Source: Oceanimonas smirnovii ATCC BAA-899
Lineage (GTDB): Bacteria > Pseudomonadota > Gammaproteobacteria > Enterobacterales > Aeromonadaceae
Length of the DNA stretch: 64,000 nt
Assembly (NCBI RefSeq): GCF_000381965.1
Contig: NZ_KB908460.1
Location: forward strand, 62,001-126,000
Direction of reading: 5' to 3'
Positions 17,479 to 26,417 of the stretch are shown in pieces. A model generated the notes under the pieces. The model had not been told where the DNA came from. It did not search any database and was given only the letters and a program-made list of their open reading frames with translations. Within the stretch, counting starts at the first letter, position 1. Every line of letters starts with the position of its first letter. The translations under genes and the position numbers were made by a program.

Positions 17479-17509
17479 ATTGATCCCTGTGATTAACCAC
17501 AGGGTCAAT
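17479..17509 (+). promoter_or_regulatory. Long hairpin upstream of the nucleobase permease
   Basis: ATTGA-T-CCCTGTG and CACAGGGTCAAT pair over 12 base pairs with one bulged T, around loop ATTAAC. It is 140 bases before the permease ATG. Just upstream, ATGTATACAT (17471-17480) is a perfect 10-base palindrome of the kind bound by dimeric repressors. No T-run follows the hairpin. The remainder of the 272-base gap after ppsR shows nothing else, and no purine riboswitch core is recognised. Confidence 0.55.
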
Positions 17510-17648
17510 CCACCCTGAAACTGGTTATTTTTGAGCCTCACAGAGTGCCCAAAACACTGCGATGTGGTTCTGCCCGCCATACCAGACAGATAACAAGGCC
17601 GGCAGTTAACAACAACTTAACTTGAGCAACCCTCAGGGACTTATTGCA

Positions 17649-19067
17649 ATGAAACACAGCCAAAGCAAATCGGTATTCGATTACTACGGCAAGCCGTCTT
17701 TCGGTAAAGCACTGCCGCTCTCCTTCCAGCACATTCTGGCAATGATCATGGGCGCAGTGACGCCGCCGCTTATCGTTGCTGGTGTCGCCGGGGCCAATGG
17801 CCAAGAAACCATGATGCTGGTGCAGCTCGCTCTGTTATTTTCGGGCATTTCCACCCTGCTTCAGTTATATCCTGTCGGACGGTTTGGTGCCGGTGTGCCT
17901 ACCATCTTCGGCGTAGGTTTTGCCTATGTGCCCAGCCTGATTGCTGTTGGTTCTGTTTATGGCATTCCCGGTATTCTGGGTGCCCAGATTGCCGGCGGTA
18001 TTGCCATGATTGTTGTGGGCCTGTTTATCAAGCAGATTCGCCACCTGTTCCCGCCTGTTGTGGCCGGTACCGTTGTGCTGGTCATTGGCCTGTCCCTGTA
18101 TGATATTGCCATTAAATACATGGCCGGCAGCGGTAACACCAGCGCAGACGGCTTTGGCAGCGGCATGAACTGGCTGGTTGGTCTGACTACCCTGGCTGTG
18201 GTGCTGCTGTGTTCCCAGTTCGGTAAAGGCTATCTGCGTCTGGCCGCCATTATTGTGGGTATTGTCGTGGGTTATGTGATGTCCTTTGCGTTTGGCATGG
18301 TCGACTTTACCAGCCTGCACGAAGCGCCCTGGGTGATTGTGCCCACGCCTTTCTCCATGGGCATTGAGTTTCACGCCTCTGCGGTGATTTCCATGGTAGT
18401 GATTTGTATCGTGAACTCGGTACAGACTATTGGTGACCTGTCTGCCACTACCGTGGGCGGCATGAACCGTGAGCTGAAAGACAAAGAGCTGTCCGGCGGC
18501 CTGCTGGGTAACGGCCTTTGCACTCTGGTTGGCTCCATCTTTGGTGCCCTGCCTACCGCTTCGTTCAGCCAGAACGTAGGCATTGTGGCCATGACCAAGG
18601 TGATCAGCCGCTATGTGCTGGGCATTGCCGCTGTGTTTTTGGTGATTGCCGGTCTGCTGCCCAAGTTCGGTGCTGTGATGACCACTATCCCCTATCCTGT
18701 GCTGGGTGGTGCCACCATTATCGTATTTGGCATGATCACCATGACCGGTATTCAGCTGCTGGTGAAAGACGAACTGTCTTCCCGCAACATTACCATTGTG
18801 GCCCTGTCGGTGGCGCTGGCCATGGGGATTAACGCTGTGCCGGAAGCCATTGCCCAGCTGGGTGACACTGCCCGCATGCTGATTGGCTCCCCTGTTATTG
18901 TTGCAGCCACCGTTGCCTTTACTCTGAACATGCTGCTGCCCAAGAAATCTCTGCAGGACGAAGCCCGCGAGCGTGAAGAAATTGAGCGCCAGATGAACCA
19001 GGGCTCTGCCAAAGAGCAAACCGAAAGCGATAACGCTCAATTGCGTCAGGCTAACGCCAACAATTGA
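17649..19067 (+). CDS. NCS2 family nucleobase:cation symporter (uracil/xanthine permease type)
   Basis: 472-residue membrane carrier with about 14 hydrophobic segments. The start is the ATG giving MKHSQSKSVFDYYGKPS; a TTG nine codons upstream is less likely. The substrate-defining motif reads QNVGIVAMTKV near 299-309: Gln rather than the Glu of UraA favours purines (xanthine or urate) over uracil, but this is a guess from motif rules. GAVTPPLIVAG near the N-terminus is also typical. The C-terminal ~40 residues are hydrophilic and rich in Glu/Gln/Asn. It is monocistronic, ending in a strong terminator. Confidence 0.9.
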   Translation: MKHSQSKSVFDYYGKPSFGKALPLSFQHILAMIMGAVTPPLIVAGVAGANGQETMMLVQLALLFSGISTLLQLYPVGRFGAGVPTIFGVGFAYVPSLIAVGSVYGIPGILGAQIAGGIAMIVVGLFIKQIRHLFPPVVAGTVVLVIGLSLYDIAIKYMAGSGNTSADGFGSGMNWLVGLTTLAVVLLCSQFGKGYLRLAAIIVGIVVGYVMSFAFGMVDFTSLHEAPWVIVPTPFSMGIEFHASAVISMVVICIVNSVQTIGDLSATTVGGMNRELKDKELSGGLLGNGLCTLVGSIFGALPTASFSQNVGIVAMTKVISRYVLGIAAVFLVIAGLLPKFGAVMTTIPYPVLGGATIIVFGMITMTGIQLLVKDELSSRNITIVALSVALAMGINAVPEAIAQLGDTARMLIGSPVIVAATVAFTLNMLLPKKSLQDEAREREEIERQMNQGSAKEQTESDNAQLRQANANN

Positions 19068-19111
19068 AAGGGTAAGCCTTCGGGTAAGGATGACAATCCG
19101 CAGTGAAAAAA

Positions 19112-19136
19112 GCCGGTCACAAGACCGGCTTTTTTA
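19112..19136 (+). terminator. Intrinsic terminator of the NCS2 permease
   Basis: GCCGGTC-ACAA-GACCGGC followed by TTTTTT, 44 bases after the stop. Confidence 0.92.
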
Positions 19137-19187
19137 TTAGGTAACACACTCATTCTGAAAACGACAAGGCGGTATATTCAGCCGGGT

Positions 19188-19214
19188 AAAAAAAAGCCCG
19201 GCACCTGCCGGGCT
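19188..19214 (-). terminator. Intrinsic terminator of ovoA
   Basis: On the minus strand AGCCCGGCA-GG-TGCCGGGCT followed by at least seven T. It begins 8 bases after the ovoA stop. Confidence 0.92.
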
Positions 19215-19221
19215 CTGTGAG

Positions 19222-21336
19222 TTACTTAAGCCGCCAGAGAGTCATCTCGGCTACCGTATGCTGATGCTTGCGCCGGGTTTCCCGAATAACAAAGGGAATG
19301 TCCTGCTGGCCCACCAGTTCAAAACGGTCATTCAGGGTGGCTTTCAGACCATCCAGAGTACTGTAGTTTTCACCGTTAACCTTGATACCGCCCAGCCATT
19401 TTTCTTTAGGAGTGTATTCCTCCAGCCAGGTGTAGGGTGAGGTAAGCACCAGATAACCGCCCTGATTCAGACGCTGATGAATGGCCGCCAGGAAGCCGGC
19501 CGGATCATAGAGGCGGTCAATCAGGTTACCGCAGAAGATAAGATCGTAACCGCTGAAGCGCGGTTTGAGATTATGGGCATCGCCCTGCACAAACTCGATA
19601 CGTTCCGCCACCCCGGCGTACCCCATGTCGGCCAGGCTGGCTTCCTTGAACTCCACCAGCTCGCCTTCGGTCGGAACAGCAAAACGGGTCTGGCCACTTT
19701 CCTTAAGCTGAAAACCATGCTGAATAAAGCGGGCAGAAAAGTCGATACCATCCACTTGCTTAAAGTGCCGGGCCAGTTCAAAGGTGGCCCGCCCTACCGA
19801 GCAGCCCAGATCCAGGGCTTTGCCCCGGTTCAGCTCAGGCAGCCTTTCCAGCAGCGCATTGACGCACGCCAGCGGATAGTTGGGCACACCAAAGTAGCTG
19901 TCACCGTAGTGGAATTCCAGATACTGAGCGACCAGCTCATCGGTTTCATACGTGTTTACTGGCTCCACAGGAACCTCCGGGTTGTCGGATTCAAGATAGC
20001 GAAAGCCGGCATGCTGAAAAAAGTGCCGGCGAAATGCATAGCGGGAGTAACGGGTGGCTTCATTGCCGGTAGAAATCCAGGAGCCACCCTTGAACAGGTT
20101 ATGCCGGTTATCAAAGGTAGGCGTAGAGAAATCATCATAGAGCGGATGCACCTCAAAGCCGGGAAAACCATCGATGGGGGTTTCGGTCCACTGCCAGACG
20201 TTGCCGGTAATGTCATAAATACCGTCATGCTCAAAGCGGTTTACCGGACAGGAAGAAGCAAAGTGCTCCAGATTGATATTGCCCGGGGCCTGCTCCCAGT
20301 GGGGCTGGTCGGTATCAATACGGTTTCTCAGTACTGTCCATTCGGCTTCAGTGGGCAGCCGAATGTGAGTACCGGTTTGCGCTGCTTTCCAGTTACAGAA
20401 CGCTTTGGCTTCCAGATAATTGACCTCTGCCGGCCAGTTCAGTGGCAGCGGAATTTCTTCCAGTAAATTACGCTGCCAATACTCGCCATGGCGCTGCAGC
20501 CAGAAGCGGGGCATGGCAGCTTGCGTATAATTCAGCCATTGCCGGCCTTCTTCAGTCCAGAGCTCGGGCCGCTGATAGCCGCCGTCCTGCACAAACGCCA
20601 GGTATTCACCATTGGACACCAGATACCGGGAGACACGAAAAGCCTCTACTTCCACCGTTTTGCTGCCGTATTCGTTGTCCCAGCCATAGGTGGCGGCGCT
20701 GGCCGGCTTACCCAGCGTGATGGTATCGCCTGCTACTGGCAGCAGACTGTTTTGCGGAGCCGGGCCATATTCACGGCAGGCCACCCACAGCGGATGTGGT
20801 TGCAGCTGAGACAGCGGCAACATACGCATGATTACCGATGAGGTTTCCAGGTGAATGCGTTCGTGCTCTGTACCCATCAGCACAATCCAGGCCGGACTGT
20901 CAGGAGTAATGGGCAACGTCAGCGGCATATCACTGATAAAGGCATCCACGGTTTCCCGAACCCGTTGACGATAAGCCCGGGTATGATCCAGGCTGGGCCA
21001 GTCGTAATGGGCGTCGTTGAGATCATCCCAGGACATTTCATCCACGCCAATAGCAAACATGGACTCAAGTCGCTCATCCAGGCGTTCAGGCAGATATTTG
21101 CCCAGTACCAGCTTGTTGATAAAAAAAACAGCGGTATGGCCAAAATAGAAAATCAGCGGATGACGCAGCGGCTCAGGCCGCGAATAGTAGGCATCTTCTG
21201 TGGTAATGCAATCAAACAGTGCCTCATAAAGGCAAAAGGTCTGATGAAAATAACGGCGTATTTCTTCCCGCTTTTGCTCCGGATCCGTACCGATCAGCAA
21301 GGGGGTTTTCGTCACAATATCCGACAATGTATGCAT
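19222..21336 (-). CDS. ovoA: 5-histidylcysteine sulfoxide synthase / ovothiol methyltransferase OvoA
   Basis: Bifunctional ovothiol A enzyme, 704 residues. N-terminal DinB-like part with GHTAVFF (near 65-71) and the iron-binding HxxxHxE motif HERIHLE at about 158-164; a central FGE-sulfatase/EgtB-type domain with NGEYLAFVQDGGY, LPTEAEW, DITGNVWQWTETP and KGGSW; and a C-terminal SAM methyltransferase (DLGCSVGRATFELA, FCGNLIDRLYDP). The methyltransferase fusion separates OvoA from EgtB. Start: ATG with AGGGA seven bases upstream; an earlier in-frame codon adds 17 residues. It should couple cysteine sulfur to histidine C5 and later N-methylate. The sulfoxide lyase OvoB is not in the window. Confidence 0.93.
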   Translation of the reverse strand: MHTLSDIVTKTPLLIGTDPEQKREEIRRYFHQTFCLYEALFDCITTEDAYYSRPEPLRHPLIFYFGHTAVFFINKLVLGKYLPERLDERLESMFAIGVDEMSWDDLNDAHYDWPSLDHTRAYRQRVRETVDAFISDMPLTLPITPDSPAWIVLMGTEHERIHLETSSVIMRMLPLSQLQPHPLWVACREYGPAPQNSLLPVAGDTITLGKPASAATYGWDNEYGSKTVEVEAFRVSRYLVSNGEYLAFVQDGGYQRPELWTEEGRQWLNYTQAAMPRFWLQRHGEYWQRNLLEEIPLPLNWPAEVNYLEAKAFCNWKAAQTGTHIRLPTEAEWTVLRNRIDTDQPHWEQAPGNINLEHFASSCPVNRFEHDGIYDITGNVWQWTETPIDGFPGFEVHPLYDDFSTPTFDNRHNLFKGGSWISTGNEATRYSRYAFRRHFFQHAGFRYLESDNPEVPVEPVNTYETDELVAQYLEFHYGDSYFGVPNYPLACVNALLERLPELNRGKALDLGCSVGRATFELARHFKQVDGIDFSARFIQHGFQLKESGQTRFAVPTEGELVEFKEASLADMGYAGVAERIEFVQGDAHNLKPRFSGYDLIFCGNLIDRLYDPAGFLAAIHQRLNQGGYLVLTSPYTWLEEYTPKEKWLGGIKVNGENYSTLDGLKATLNDRFELVGQQDIPFVIRETRRKHQHTVAEMTLWRLK

Positions 21337-21515
21337 GAACGTGTCCCTGATCACATTAATGATTAACGTTACCTTGGCGTCAGCCAAATGAGAAGTCTGA
21401 ATCGAAGCAACAGACCTGACGGCTGCCCGTTTCTTTCAATTTTCAGGGATCATTTTCCAAAACCCGGGCCTGTGCTATAACCAGTCCTCTTTGCTATTCA
21501 CTTACAGGAAGTATC

Positions 21516-21842
21516 ATGTCTCACACCGACACTCAGTTCGACAATGTTACTGTTATCAAGCAGGCCAATGTCTATCACGACGGCAAGGTCACCAGCCGGG
21601 TAGTGAAGTTTGCCGACGGCAGCCAAAAAACTCTGGGTATTATGCTGCCCGGTGAATATACCTTTGGCACAGAGGCCGCCGAACTGATGGAAATTACTGC
21701 GGGCAGTCTGGATGTGCAGTTGCCCGGCAGCGACAGCTGGCAGCGCGTTGAAGGCGGTCAGTCCTTTGACGTGCCTGCCAACGCCAGCTTTAACCTCAAG
21801 GTGCACAGCCTGGTAGATTACTGCTGCTCTTATTTTGACTGA
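21516..21842 (+). CDS. ppnP: Pyrimidine/purine nucleoside phosphorylase PpnP
   Basis: Small cupin-type phosphorylase (former DUF1255/YaiE), 108 residues, splitting several nucleosides with phosphate. Diagnostic stretches are VKFADGSQKTLGIMLPGEYTFGT, GSLDVQLPGSDSW and FDVPANASFNLKV. AGGAAG lies eight bases before the ATG. The stop directly abuts the stop of the convergent diguanylate cyclase gene with no base between them. Confidence 0.94.
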   Translation: MSHTDTQFDNVTVIKQANVYHDGKVTSRVVKFADGSQKTLGIMLPGEYTFGTEAAELMEITAGSLDVQLPGSDSWQRVEGGQSFDVPANASFNLKVHSLVDYCCSYFD

Positions 21843-23540
21843 TTAAACCGGCTGGCTCTGCCCGGTCCGGCACTCAGGAGGCGCAACACATAAACCATTG
21901 CGCCCCTTTTCCTTGGCTGCATACAGCGCCTTATCCGCCCTGGCCACCATATCTTCTATACGGTCATACTGGCCTGGCACCATGGCGACAACACCCAGAC
22001 TAAGGGTTACCCGCTGGTGCTCGGAGCGGCTGTGAGCAATGTTCAGCTCACGCACCGCATTCAGCAAACATTCGGCCACATGACGGGTCTGCCACAAGTC
22101 CTGTTCCGGCAGCACTACAATAAACTCCTCTCCGCCATAGCGCGCCACCATGTCACCTTGCCGGTGCAGTTCACCAGCCAGCGCCTGTGCTACATGGAAA
22201 AGACACTCATCACCCTGCTGATGACCATATTCATCGTTAAAGCGTTTAAAGTAATCAATATCCCCCATAATCAGCCCCAGAGAGCGCTGCTCGCGCACAG
22301 CCCGCCGCCATTCCGCTTCAAGATGGCGGTCAAAACACCGGCGGTTGGCAATCTGGGTCAGATCATCGATCTCACTCAGCCGCTGCAGAGCAGCGTTCAT
22401 GCTCTGCAACTCCTTGTTGGCCAGTGCCAGCTGTTGCTCAGCCCGTTGTCTGGCATCCACAAAAAATGCAAAGGTTTTACCCATTCGGCTGATTTCATCA
22501 TCTCCGTTAACTGGAATCGGCTCGGGCTCTCCCCTGCCGTGTGCCTGCATGGCCCGGCTGAGCCTGTTGATACGCTGAATAATGGAGCGGCGAATATAGA
22601 GCAATGCCATCAACGTGGTGATCACCAGTAGTACCAGGGCGGCCAGCAGTACCGACATGGAGCGGCCCATCAGGCGTTGCTGCTGTTGCAGCGCCTTCTC
22701 TGCAGACGCTTTGAGCCGTTGATGATAGCTGAAAGTGGCACTGGTCAGCTTTTGCGCCAGCACCCGGGTTTCACGGGCCGTGGCAAGGGTAGCCCGGGCA
22801 TGACGCAGCAGCGGCCTTCGTTGTTCAAATATCATCGGCAGCAGCTGCTGCAGGCGGGCACGCAGCGCAACTGCCGGCGCATGGGTCAGCTCAAGCCCGG
22901 CAAGCACCTGCAGCCGGGCATCGCTGAAACGCTCAAGGTTAATCAGATGGCCGGGCCGCTCGGCGCTGAAGACGGCAGCGGTGTAGCCAAGCGCCGCCAG
23001 GGCATGGCCAATAAAGTGCTGTTCCGGCAAAGGCAGATCCCGGGCCACTGTTTCCAGCTCTGTGAGCTGGCGCAGCATTAAAAACAGTTCATCCATCTGC
23101 TGCTGCTGAATCGCCTGCAGCTCCTGCTCGGCACGCAGCCGTTCATTCAGTTTGTCCAGACTGCTGAAAAACGGTGTTTGCCATTTATCCAGCGCCATCC
23201 TGTCGCTGTCACTGAGCTCACCGAGTTGCTCCAGCCGCTTTCGGGTAGCCTGATAAATACCTGCCAGGTTGGCTACCCGACTATTGACAGTACTGACAGA
23301 AATATCATTACCTGCCAGGAGTTCATAGACTTCTCCGGCAATGGTCTCTGCATCGCGGGTCAGCTCGCCGGCAATCATGGCCCGCTCAAAATGACGGCCT
23401 GTGGCTCCGGTCAGTCCCACATACTGGCTGTAGACAAGGTAAGCAAAAAACGAAGCCAGCAGCAGATAGAGGCCAAACACCAGAATGATGATAAGGGTCA
23501 GTTTACGACCCAGGCTGCCAGAAGTGGCTGTGGTACTCAT
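21843..23540 (-). CDS. Membrane diguanylate cyclase with large periplasmic sensor
   Basis: 565-residue GGDEF protein making c-di-GMP. TM1 about 13-38, a helical periplasmic region 39-294 with no recognised named domain, TM2 295-315, a HAMP-like linker 316-368, then the GGDEF domain. The active motif is GGEEF at 469-473, the conserved DDLTQIANRR at 392-401, and an RxxD inhibitory site RQGD at 460-463, exactly five residues before GGEEF. No EAL domain. It starts 8 bases after an amino-acid-type periplasmic binding protein, suggesting that the binding protein reports ligand to the periplasmic part. Confidence 0.92.
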   Translation of the reverse strand: MSTTATSGSLGRKLTLIIILVFGLYLLLASFFAYLVYSQYVGLTGATGRHFERAMIAGELTRDAETIAGEVYELLAGNDISVSTVNSRVANLAGIYQATRKRLEQLGELSDSDRMALDKWQTPFFSSLDKLNERLRAEQELQAIQQQQMDELFLMLRQLTELETVARDLPLPEQHFIGHALAALGYTAAVFSAERPGHLINLERFSDARLQVLAGLELTHAPAVALRARLQQLLPMIFEQRRPLLRHARATLATARETRVLAQKLTSATFSYHQRLKASAEKALQQQQRLMGRSMSVLLAALVLLVITTLMALLYIRRSIIQRINRLSRAMQAHGRGEPEPIPVNGDDEISRMGKTFAFFVDARQRAEQQLALANKELQSMNAALQRLSEIDDLTQIANRRCFDRHLEAEWRRAVREQRSLGLIMGDIDYFKRFNDEYGHQQGDECLFHVAQALAGELHRQGDMVARYGGEEFIVVLPEQDLWQTRHVAECLLNAVRELNIAHSRSEHQRVTLSLGVVAMVPGQYDRIEDMVARADKALYAAKEKGRNGLCVAPPECRTGQSQPV

Positions 23541-23548
23541 GCCTGCTC

Positions 23549-24556
23549 TCAGCGAAACAGCGGTGCAAACAACAGGCCACCCCGGGACCAGGGCTGATTC
23601 AGTCCGGCAGGTATATTCACCGGAGTGCCCGGACCAAAATGACGCTGATAGATTTCGCTGTAGTTTCCTACACTTTTAATCATCTGTAGTGCCCAGCCGG
23701 CTGGCAACCCCAGCTGCTTGCCCAGATGCCCACTGACACCCAGTAGATTCTGCACTTCCCTGTCGGTGCTCTGCCTGGCTACCTCCGCTACATTCCCCTG
23801 CGTGATGTGTTTTTCGTCGGCCAGAATAAGCGCATGCACAACGGCACGGATCACCCTGTGCCACTGGGCATCATCATTGCGTACCATGGGACTGATGGGT
23901 TCACGAGACAGGAGTTCAGGCAAAATCAGATAGTTATCCGGATTATCTGCCCTGTGGGCACGGTTAATGGCCAGATTGATGCGGTCTGCCGAGTAGGCAT
24001 CACAATGCCCTCTGAAAAAGCTGTCGCCATTGGACGGCAGAACACGAGCATGAATTTGATTCCGTTCAAGCAGCATCAGCAAATTACGGTAAGTTGTGGT
24101 GTTTTCGGTAACACATACCGTTTTGTTATCAAGATCCGCCAGTCCGCCAATGCCTGAGTCTTTACGGACCAGCAGCCCCTGGCCGTCAAACAGATAAATG
24201 GCCGGAAAGGCCACCTGATAGGCATCTTCCCGCCCCAGGGTCCAGGTAGAGCTGTACATCACCACATCACTGTGTTTTTGCTGCAGTGTGGTAAAACGGC
24301 TGGTGGCATCCACTTCCACAAACTGTACCCGTTCAGCGTTGCCAAATAAGGCCGCCGCTGTGGCCCGGCAAAAATCGACATAAAAGCCGCGCCAGACACC
24401 GTTTTCATCAATGGCACTGCGGCCCGGGTCATCGGGGAATACACCACAGCGAATATCACCATGCCGTACCACTTCAGCCAATGTGCCGGCGCTGACCTGC
24501 CCGGCCATCAGCAATAATACTGCCAGCATGGTGTTAATCATTGTTCTCATTATCAT
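23549..24556 (-). CDS. Periplasmic amino-acid-binding protein (AapJ type) without an ABC transporter
   Basis: 335 residues. Signal peptide 1-23 (ends GQVSA), mature GTLAEVVRHGDIRCGVFPDDPG. Family blocks GVWRGFYVDFCRATAAALFG, YSSTWTLGREDA, VCVTENTTTYRNL and the C-terminal GNYSEIYQRHFGP match the AapJ/BztA-type general amino-acid binding proteins; cysteines near 37 and 63 and another pair are typical. AAGGA six bases before the ATG fixes the start. No permease or ATPase gene is adjacent; instead a membrane diguanylate cyclase follows after 8 bases. A sensory role is inferred, as in NspS-MbaA of Vibrio. Confidence 0.88.
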   Translation of the reverse strand: MIMRTMINTMLAVLLLMAGQVSAGTLAEVVRHGDIRCGVFPDDPGRSAIDENGVWRGFYVDFCRATAAALFGNAERVQFVEVDATSRFTTLQQKHSDVVMYSSTWTLGREDAYQVAFPAIYLFDGQGLLVRKDSGIGGLADLDNKTVCVTENTTTYRNLLMLLERNQIHARVLPSNGDSFFRGHCDAYSADRINLAINRAHRADNPDNYLILPELLSREPISPMVRNDDAQWHRVIRAVVHALILADEKHITQGNVAEVARQSTDREVQNLLGVSGHLGKQLGLPAGWALQMIKSVGNYSEIYQRHFGPGTPVNIPAGLNQPWSRGGLLFAPLFR

Positions 24557-24644
24557 TTTACATCCTTGTGGAATTATTCCTGAGCCTCTTCAGCATGACC
24601 CATAATGATACAAAACCACAAATACCATACAGGAGTCATTGCCC

Positions 24645-25727
24645 ATGCGACCATTTATTCTGCTGGTGCTGATGCTGTTATCACTGCCGCTGGCGGCTAC
24701 CTGGCAGACACTCACTCTGGCAGACGGACTGAAACATCCCTGGGGACTGGCAGAGCTGCCTGACGGCAGTTTGCTGATTACCGAGCGTGCCGGCCGATTA
24801 CTGCACCTTCAGCCTGACGGTAGGCGCCAGGTTATTAATGGATTACCGGCCATTGCCGCCGGAGGTCAGGGCGGCTTGCTGGATGTGGCACTGCACCCCG
24901 GCTTTTCCGGTAACCGGCTGGTATATTTGAGTTTCAGTCAGCCGGGCCCCGGCGGGGCCGGTACCGCTGTGGCCAGAGCCAGACTGAGCCAACAGCAGCT
25001 AAGTGATATACAGATTATTTTTGAGCAGGTGCCCAAAACCCACGGCGGTGCCCACTTTGGCTCACGGCTGGCTTTTGATAAACAGGGTTATCTGTTTATT
25101 ACCACAGGAGATCGCTATCACAGCCGGGATCAGGCTCAGTCGCTTGACAATCACCTTGGCAAAATTATTCGCCTGCACGATGACGGCCGGATACCTGCCG
25201 ATAATCCTTTTGTTGACCGGCAAGATGCTTTGCCGGAGATATGGAGCCTGGGCCATCGTAACGTACAGGGTGCAGCCATTCATCCTGAAACCGGAGAGCT
25301 CTGGACTCACGAGCACGGACCTCAGGGCGGAGATGAAGTGAACCGCATTCAAAAAGGGCATAACTATGGCTGGCCTGTGGTCACCTTCGGTGAAGAGTAT
25401 GGAGGTGGTGTTATAGGGGAAGGCAGGCGCAAGGCCGGTATGACAGATCCGCTTTGGGTATGGGTGCCTTCCATCGCTCCCTCGGGCATGCTGTTTTATC
25501 GCGGAAATGCCTTTTCACAGTGGCGCAACAACCTGTTTGTGGGGGCGCTGGCCGGGCGCAAGCTGATACGCCTTGAACTGAACAATGACAAGGTTATCGG
25601 TGAACATCATTTATTAACTGATCTGAACGCTCGCATTCGGGCACTGGCGCAGGCTGCCGATGGTGGCATCTATGTGCTGACTGATGCCGGCGATGGTCGC
25701 CTGTTAAAGCTGCAGCCTTCGCGCTGA
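24645..25727 (+). CDS. PQQ-dependent aldose sugar dehydrogenase, YliI type
   Basis: 360-residue exported protein. A signal peptide (MRPFILLVLMLLSLPLAA) leads to ATWQTLTLADGLKHPWGLAELPDG, the opening beta-propeller blade of soluble aldose dehydrogenases. GGQGGLLDVALHPGF, HGGAHFGSRLAFD, GHRNVQGAAIHPETGELWTHEHG and GGDEVNRI are the family hallmarks. CAGGAG lies nine bases before the ATG. PQQ synthesis genes are absent from the window, so the cofactor may come from outside or elsewhere in the genome. Divergent from the binding protein gene. Confidence 0.9.
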   Translation: MRPFILLVLMLLSLPLAATWQTLTLADGLKHPWGLAELPDGSLLITERAGRLLHLQPDGRRQVINGLPAIAAGGQGGLLDVALHPGFSGNRLVYLSFSQPGPGGAGTAVARARLSQQQLSDIQIIFEQVPKTHGGAHFGSRLAFDKQGYLFITTGDRYHSRDQAQSLDNHLGKIIRLHDDGRIPADNPFVDRQDALPEIWSLGHRNVQGAAIHPETGELWTHEHGPQGGDEVNRIQKGHNYGWPVVTFGEEYGGGVIGEGRRKAGMTDPLWVWVPSIAPSGMLFYRGNAFSQWRNNLFVGALAGRKLIRLELNNDKVIGEHHLLTDLNARIRALAQAADGGIYVLTDAGDGRLLKLQPSR

Positions 25728-25812
25728 AGGGCTGATCTTGATGCTGAAATGGGGTAACCTGTAACAACTGTACTTTATTTCAGTTACTTTTGTGAACAAT
25801 AAGGGAAGCGAT

Positions 25813-26262
25813 ATGAGCGACAAGATCTGGAACGTTTATCTGTCTGGCGAAATTCATACTGACTGGCGCGAACAAATCATTAACGGTTGTGCCGCCAAAG
25901 GGCTGAAGGTGCGCTTTAACTCTGCCGTCACCGACCACGACGCCAGTGACATGGTAGGTGTAAACATTCTGGGCAGTGAAGAGGATAACTTCTGGCGTGA
26001 CCGCAAGGCCTCCGGTATCAACAGCATTCGCACCTCCACTCACATCAAGGAAGCGGATCTGGTGGTGGTGCGTTTCGGGCCCAAATACAAACAATGGAAC
26101 GCCGCCTTTGATGCCGGCTTTGCCGTGGCCTCCGGTGTGCCCATCATCACCCTGCATGATGCCGAAAACGATCACCCGCTGAAGGAAGTGGACGAAGCAG
26201 CCAAGGCCACCTGCCGCCACCCTGAGCAGGTTGTTGAGATCCTGGCTTATCTGATGTCCTGA
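25813..26262 (+). CDS. YtoQ family protein
   Basis: 149-residue protein of the YtoQ family, related in fold to nucleoside 2-deoxyribosyltransferases; function unproven. WNVYLSGEIHTDWREQI at the N-terminus, NSAVTDHDASD, and LVVVRFGPKYKQWNAAFDAGFA are characteristic. The start is the ATG with AAGGGA upstream (MSDKIWNVYLSG), which matches the family N-terminus; an ATG seven codons earlier has no such support. A terminator follows. Confidence 0.88.
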   Translation: MSDKIWNVYLSGEIHTDWREQIINGCAAKGLKVRFNSAVTDHDASDMVGVNILGSEEDNFWRDRKASGINSIRTSTHIKEADLVVVRFGPKYKQWNAAFDAGFAVASGVPIITLHDAENDHPLKEVDEAAKATCRHPEQVVEILAYLMS

Positions 26263-26283
26263 TCATCGCCGGCAAAAAATTGC

Positions 26284-26311
26284 AAACGGAGCCTGAATGG
26301 CTCCGTTTTTG
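26284..26311 (+). terminator. Intrinsic terminator of the YtoQ gene
   Basis: ACGGAGCC-TGAAT-GGCTCCGT followed by TTTT, 21 bases after the stop. Confidence 0.9.
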
Positions 26312-26417
26312 TTTCTGTGTGCCGGCTTCTGTCGGTTCGTCACTGCTATTCAGCGGAATAACGTCATCACTGCTTTAGAATTAAAAGCGAATACACGAAT
26401 GAACAAAGGCGCACAAC

